Shown piece after piece: positions 9,333 to 11,719 of a stretch of DNA of 11,719 nucleotides. Origin of the DNA: Saccoglossus kowalevskii. Lineage: Eukaryota > Hemichordata > Enteropneusta > Harrimaniidae. Every line of letters begins with the position of its first letter. Positions within the stretch are counted from its first letter, which is position 1. The position numbers were made by a program, and so were the translations under genes. The notes under the pieces were generated by a model that ran no database searches, was not told the DNA's origin, and saw only the letters and a list, made by a program, of their open reading frames with translations. The DNA lies in contig NW_003130860.1 in assembly GCF_000003605.2 (NCBI RefSeq), positions 249,169-260,887 of the forward strand, given 5' to 3'.

Positions 9333-10239
9333 ATTGTAATTCTTTTCACAACTTACATAAAAGAAATGTCAATGGGAAATAGGTGGGGGTCCTGTCTTGT
9401 GAATTTCCTCCTACTTTTTCCACTTCAGCGGGTAAAACGAGAAATATGTGAAAAACAATTAGGTCATCATATGTCATATTTTAAGGCTCATATTGAGTTA
9501 AAAAATAAATAACTCTTATTTTCATTTTACCAGTGATTATATTACTTGTCTGTGAAAGTATAGACCCTGTAATAAAGGCATAGGAAACGTCAGATTTGTT
9601 TTTTCTTTGATATATTGTGATTTTAAATCTTGTCACGTTTGTTTGTGTAATCATTCTACTTCCTGTGCTAAAATTAGACTACGTGTCACTTCTAAGAAAC
9701 TCAAAATTGTGGTGTCCACGATTTTTCCTTTTTCTGCTTTATGACCTAATTGAGGTGGTTATTAAAAATCCATCCTGCATGTCTTTGTTTTGCCACACGC
9801 ACTTTGCACAAAAATAACTTTATTGAATACCCTCCAGGCAAGGTATTCTATAAGTCAAAAATCAAAGGAATTACTGTAAATTACTTTGACTAAATGATTT
9901 TGTCAGTGTCATACGAGTTCTGGTTTGACAAAATGAAACTTAATATACTAGTGGGTTATGAGAACTAATACAAGAAGTGATTACAGAATGCATATCAGAA
10001 GTAATATTACTGGGTGATCATAATCTTCTTACCTATTCTCGTCAGGGTAACACCACAGAAAAAAAAACAGTAATTAAAATGCTTTGGGAGTTGAAATGTT
10101 GCCCTTTTAACATAAATTTGATATGTAACCTCATTGCATTGTTGTACATACAGAAAGATTAAAGTGAAAGTACATGTGAGCAACATAATACTTTGTATAT
10201 AACTATTTGCTAAGCTTAATATCACTTATAAAGTACTAC

Positions 10240-10440
10240 AGGATTATCCCAGATATTTGTAGCTTTTTCCACTTAATTGCTGGATTATCCTAGCTACATT
10301 TGCCACTTGCTACAGGCTAGTTAAGCTGGCTCAATGACTTGCTGTGGGCTACATCCCATCTTGCTTGGCTTGCTATATTGGCTGCAATGATAATATAGCT
10401 AGCTAATTGACACATACTACATACTACATCCTACCTAGCT
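10240..10440 (+). repeat. Degenerate left edge of the 26-bp minisatellite
   Basis: Fragments of the downstream unit recur here with many changes: 'ggattatcccag' at about 10241, 'ggattatcctagcta' at about 10282, 'cttgcttggcttgctat' near 10360 and 'tagctagcta' near 10396. Spacing is irregular. Decay towards the edge is typical of arrays whose centre is homogenised by unequal exchange while the margin drifts. The small 'catactacatactacatcc' duplication near 10412 belongs to the same area. Confidence 0.7.
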
Positions 10441-11719
10441 TGAGCTTGATATTATCTTACCTAGCTTGGGCTTGCTATTATCCTACCTAGCTTGGTATTG
10501 ATATTATCCTAGCTAGCTTGGGCTTGCTATTATCCTACCTAGCTTGTGCTTGCTATTATCCTAGCTAGCTTGGGGTTGATATTATCCTAGCTAGCTTGGG
10601 CTTGCTATTATCCTAGCTAGCTTGGGCTTGATATTATCCTAGCTAGCTTGGGCTTGCTATTATCCTACCTAGCTTGGGCTTGCTATTATCCGAGCTAGCT
10701 TTGGCTTGATATTATCCTAGCTAGTTTGGGCTTGATATTATCCTAGCTAGCTTGGGCTTGCTATTATCCTAGCTAGCTTGGGCATGATATTATCCTAGCT
10801 AGCTTGGGCTTGCTATTATCCTAGCTAGCTTGGGCTTGATATTATCCTAGCTAGCCCGAACTTGCTATTATCCTAGCTATATTGGGCTTGCTACTAGTAT
10901 TATTCTACCTTGCTTGGGCTTGATATTATCCTGGCTAGCTTGAGCTTGATAGTATCCTAGCTAGCTTGAGTGAGCTTTCTATTATCCTACCTAGCTTTGG
11001 CTTGCTATTATCCTACCTAGCTTGGGCTTGCTATTATCCTAGCTAGCTTGGGCTTGATATTATCCTACCTAGATTAGACTTGATATTATCCTACCTAGCT
11101 TTGGCTTGCTATTATCCTACCTAGCTTGGGCTTGCTATTATCCTACCTTGCTTGGGCTTGCTATTATCCTAGCTAGCTTGGGCTTGCTATTATCCGAGCT
11201 TGCTTGGGCTTGATATTATCCTAGCTAGCTTGGGCTTGCTATTATCCTACCTAGCTTGGGCTTGCTATTATCCTACCTTGCTTGGGCTTGCTATTATCCT
11301 ACCTAGCTTGGTCTTGCTATTATCCTACCTAGCTTGGGCTTGCTATTATCCTACCTCGCTTGGGCTTGCTATTATCTTATCTAGCTTGGGCTTGCTATTA
11401 TCCGAGCTTGCTTGGGCTTGATATTATTCTAGCTAGCTTTGGCTTGTTATTATCCTACCTAGTTTGAGCTTTCTATTATCCTACCTAGCTTTGGCTTGCT
11501 ATTGTCCTACCTCGCTTGGGCTTGCTATTATCCTACCTAGCTCGAGCTTGCTATTATCCTAGCTAGCTTGGGCTTGATATTATCCTAGCTAGCTTGGGTT
11601 TGATATTATCATAGCTAGCTTGAGCTTTCTATTATCCTAGCTTGCTATTATCCTAGCTAGCTTGGGCTTGATATTATCCTAGCTAGCTTGGGTTTGATAT
11701 TATCATAGCTAGCTTGAGC
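10441..11719 (+). repeat. 26-bp minisatellite array, about 49 units, open at the window edge
   Basis: The unit is close to CTTGGGCTTGCTATTATCCTAGCTAG and repeats in register to the last base of the window, so the full length is unknown. Two positions carry most of the variation: GCT/GAT in the middle and TAGCTAG/TACCTAG at the end; CCGAGC, TTTGG and TTGCTT variants are rarer. The TAGCTAG form makes an 8-bp palindrome (CTAGCTAG) at unit junctions and an NheI recognition word (GCTAGC); the TACCTAG form lacks both. A few units differ in length (near 10895, 10970 and 11630). Because 26 is not a multiple of 3, the open frames inside (for example 11200-11421) are hydrophobic shadows of the repeat and are not called as genes. 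Confidence 0.95.
11547..11719 (+). repeat. 94-bp higher-order repeat inside the minisatellite
   Basis: The 79 bases at 11547-11625 are repeated without a difference at 11641-11719, an offset of 94 bp. That is three 26-bp units plus a truncated 16-bp unit. The truncation (a 10-base loss) lies at about 11626-11645, where 'ctattatcctag' runs straight into 'cttgctattatcctag'. The second copy is cut by the window edge, so there may be more copies beyond. Confidence 0.85.

Larger units (their letters stand above)
6010..10239 (+). other. Presumed intronic DNA, AT-rich and CpG-poor
   Basis: No gene is supported here. The stretch has many A/T runs, few CpG dinucleotides and only short or low-complexity open frames. 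I looked for G/C-rich Gly-X-Y coding and found none. A poly-C tract, an unusually long open frame and a nuclear-receptor half-site cluster are listed separately. A short inverted repeat (CAGAATT/AATTCTG, about 8374-8406) and a looser one near 9156-9194 are small hairpin candidates without other support. If the gene continues, its remaining exons probably lie beyond the window. Confidence 0.45.

Noticed and set aside
9617-9817. 66-codon hydrophobic open frame
   Set aside because: It starts at TTG, its Leu/Val/Phe richness is expected from T-rich DNA, and no family is recognised.
11200-11421. 73-codon hydrophobic open frame with internal repeats
   Set aside because: It is the minisatellite read in one frame. 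A 26-bp unit gives a 26-residue apparent period, it starts at TTG, and it ends where a unit variant makes a stop.
10441-11719. CRISPR-like direct repeats
   Set aside because: Units abut with no unique spacers, the unit is 26 bp with point variants, and the context is eukaryotic. It is a minisatellite.

Overview
This looks like genomic DNA from an animal, most likely an AT-rich invertebrate such as a mollusc or another marine lophotrochozoan. The evidence is strong A+T bias, no dense or operon-like coding, a metazoan-type splice donor, one convincing exon, and long non-coding stretches ending in a tandem array. The taxon is an inference; no marker gene pins it down.

The one gene I can support starts at about 3495 on the + strand. 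Its first coding exon (3495-3824) encodes 110 residues of a type II membrane protein: a short Cys/Ser/Lys/Arg-rich cytoplasmic tail, one transmembrane helix, a charged stalk, a furin-type RRVKR site, and a short segment ending STYARVP just before a strong GTGAGT donor. This order (tail, TM, furin site, then a Tyr-x-x-hydrophobic-Pro segment) fits the N-terminus of colmedin/gliomedin-type proteins (membrane collagen plus olfactomedin domains). Transmembrane collagens XIII/XXIII/XXV and ectodysplasin are the main alternatives. The diagnostic Gly-X-Y and C-terminal domains are not in the window, apart from one weak candidate exon at 5940-6003.

Layout: 1-2100 is AT-rich intergenic DNA with one old 83-bp duplication and an 11-bp tandem motif ending in a TATA-like box. 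About 2100-3446 is relatively CpG-rich upstream flank. At 3447-3476 lie an inverted CCAAT box and a perfect GTCACGTGAC palindrome just before the ATG. From 3825 onward the DNA behaves like one or more large introns. It loses CpG sharply after about 4.3 kb and holds a 13-bp poly-C tract, a long open frame of doubtful meaning (7429-7788) and a tight cluster of nuclear-receptor half-sites (9305-9332). From about 10240 to the end there is a 26-bp minisatellite, decayed at its left edge and highly regular from 10441, with higher-order structure.

No prokaryotic system, CRISPR array, rRNA, tRNA or recognisable transposon coding sequence was found. The most interesting points are the gene identity, the abrupt CpG boundary, the CLEAR/USF-type palindrome at the promoter, the DR4/DR1 composite site, and the layered structure of the minisatellite.
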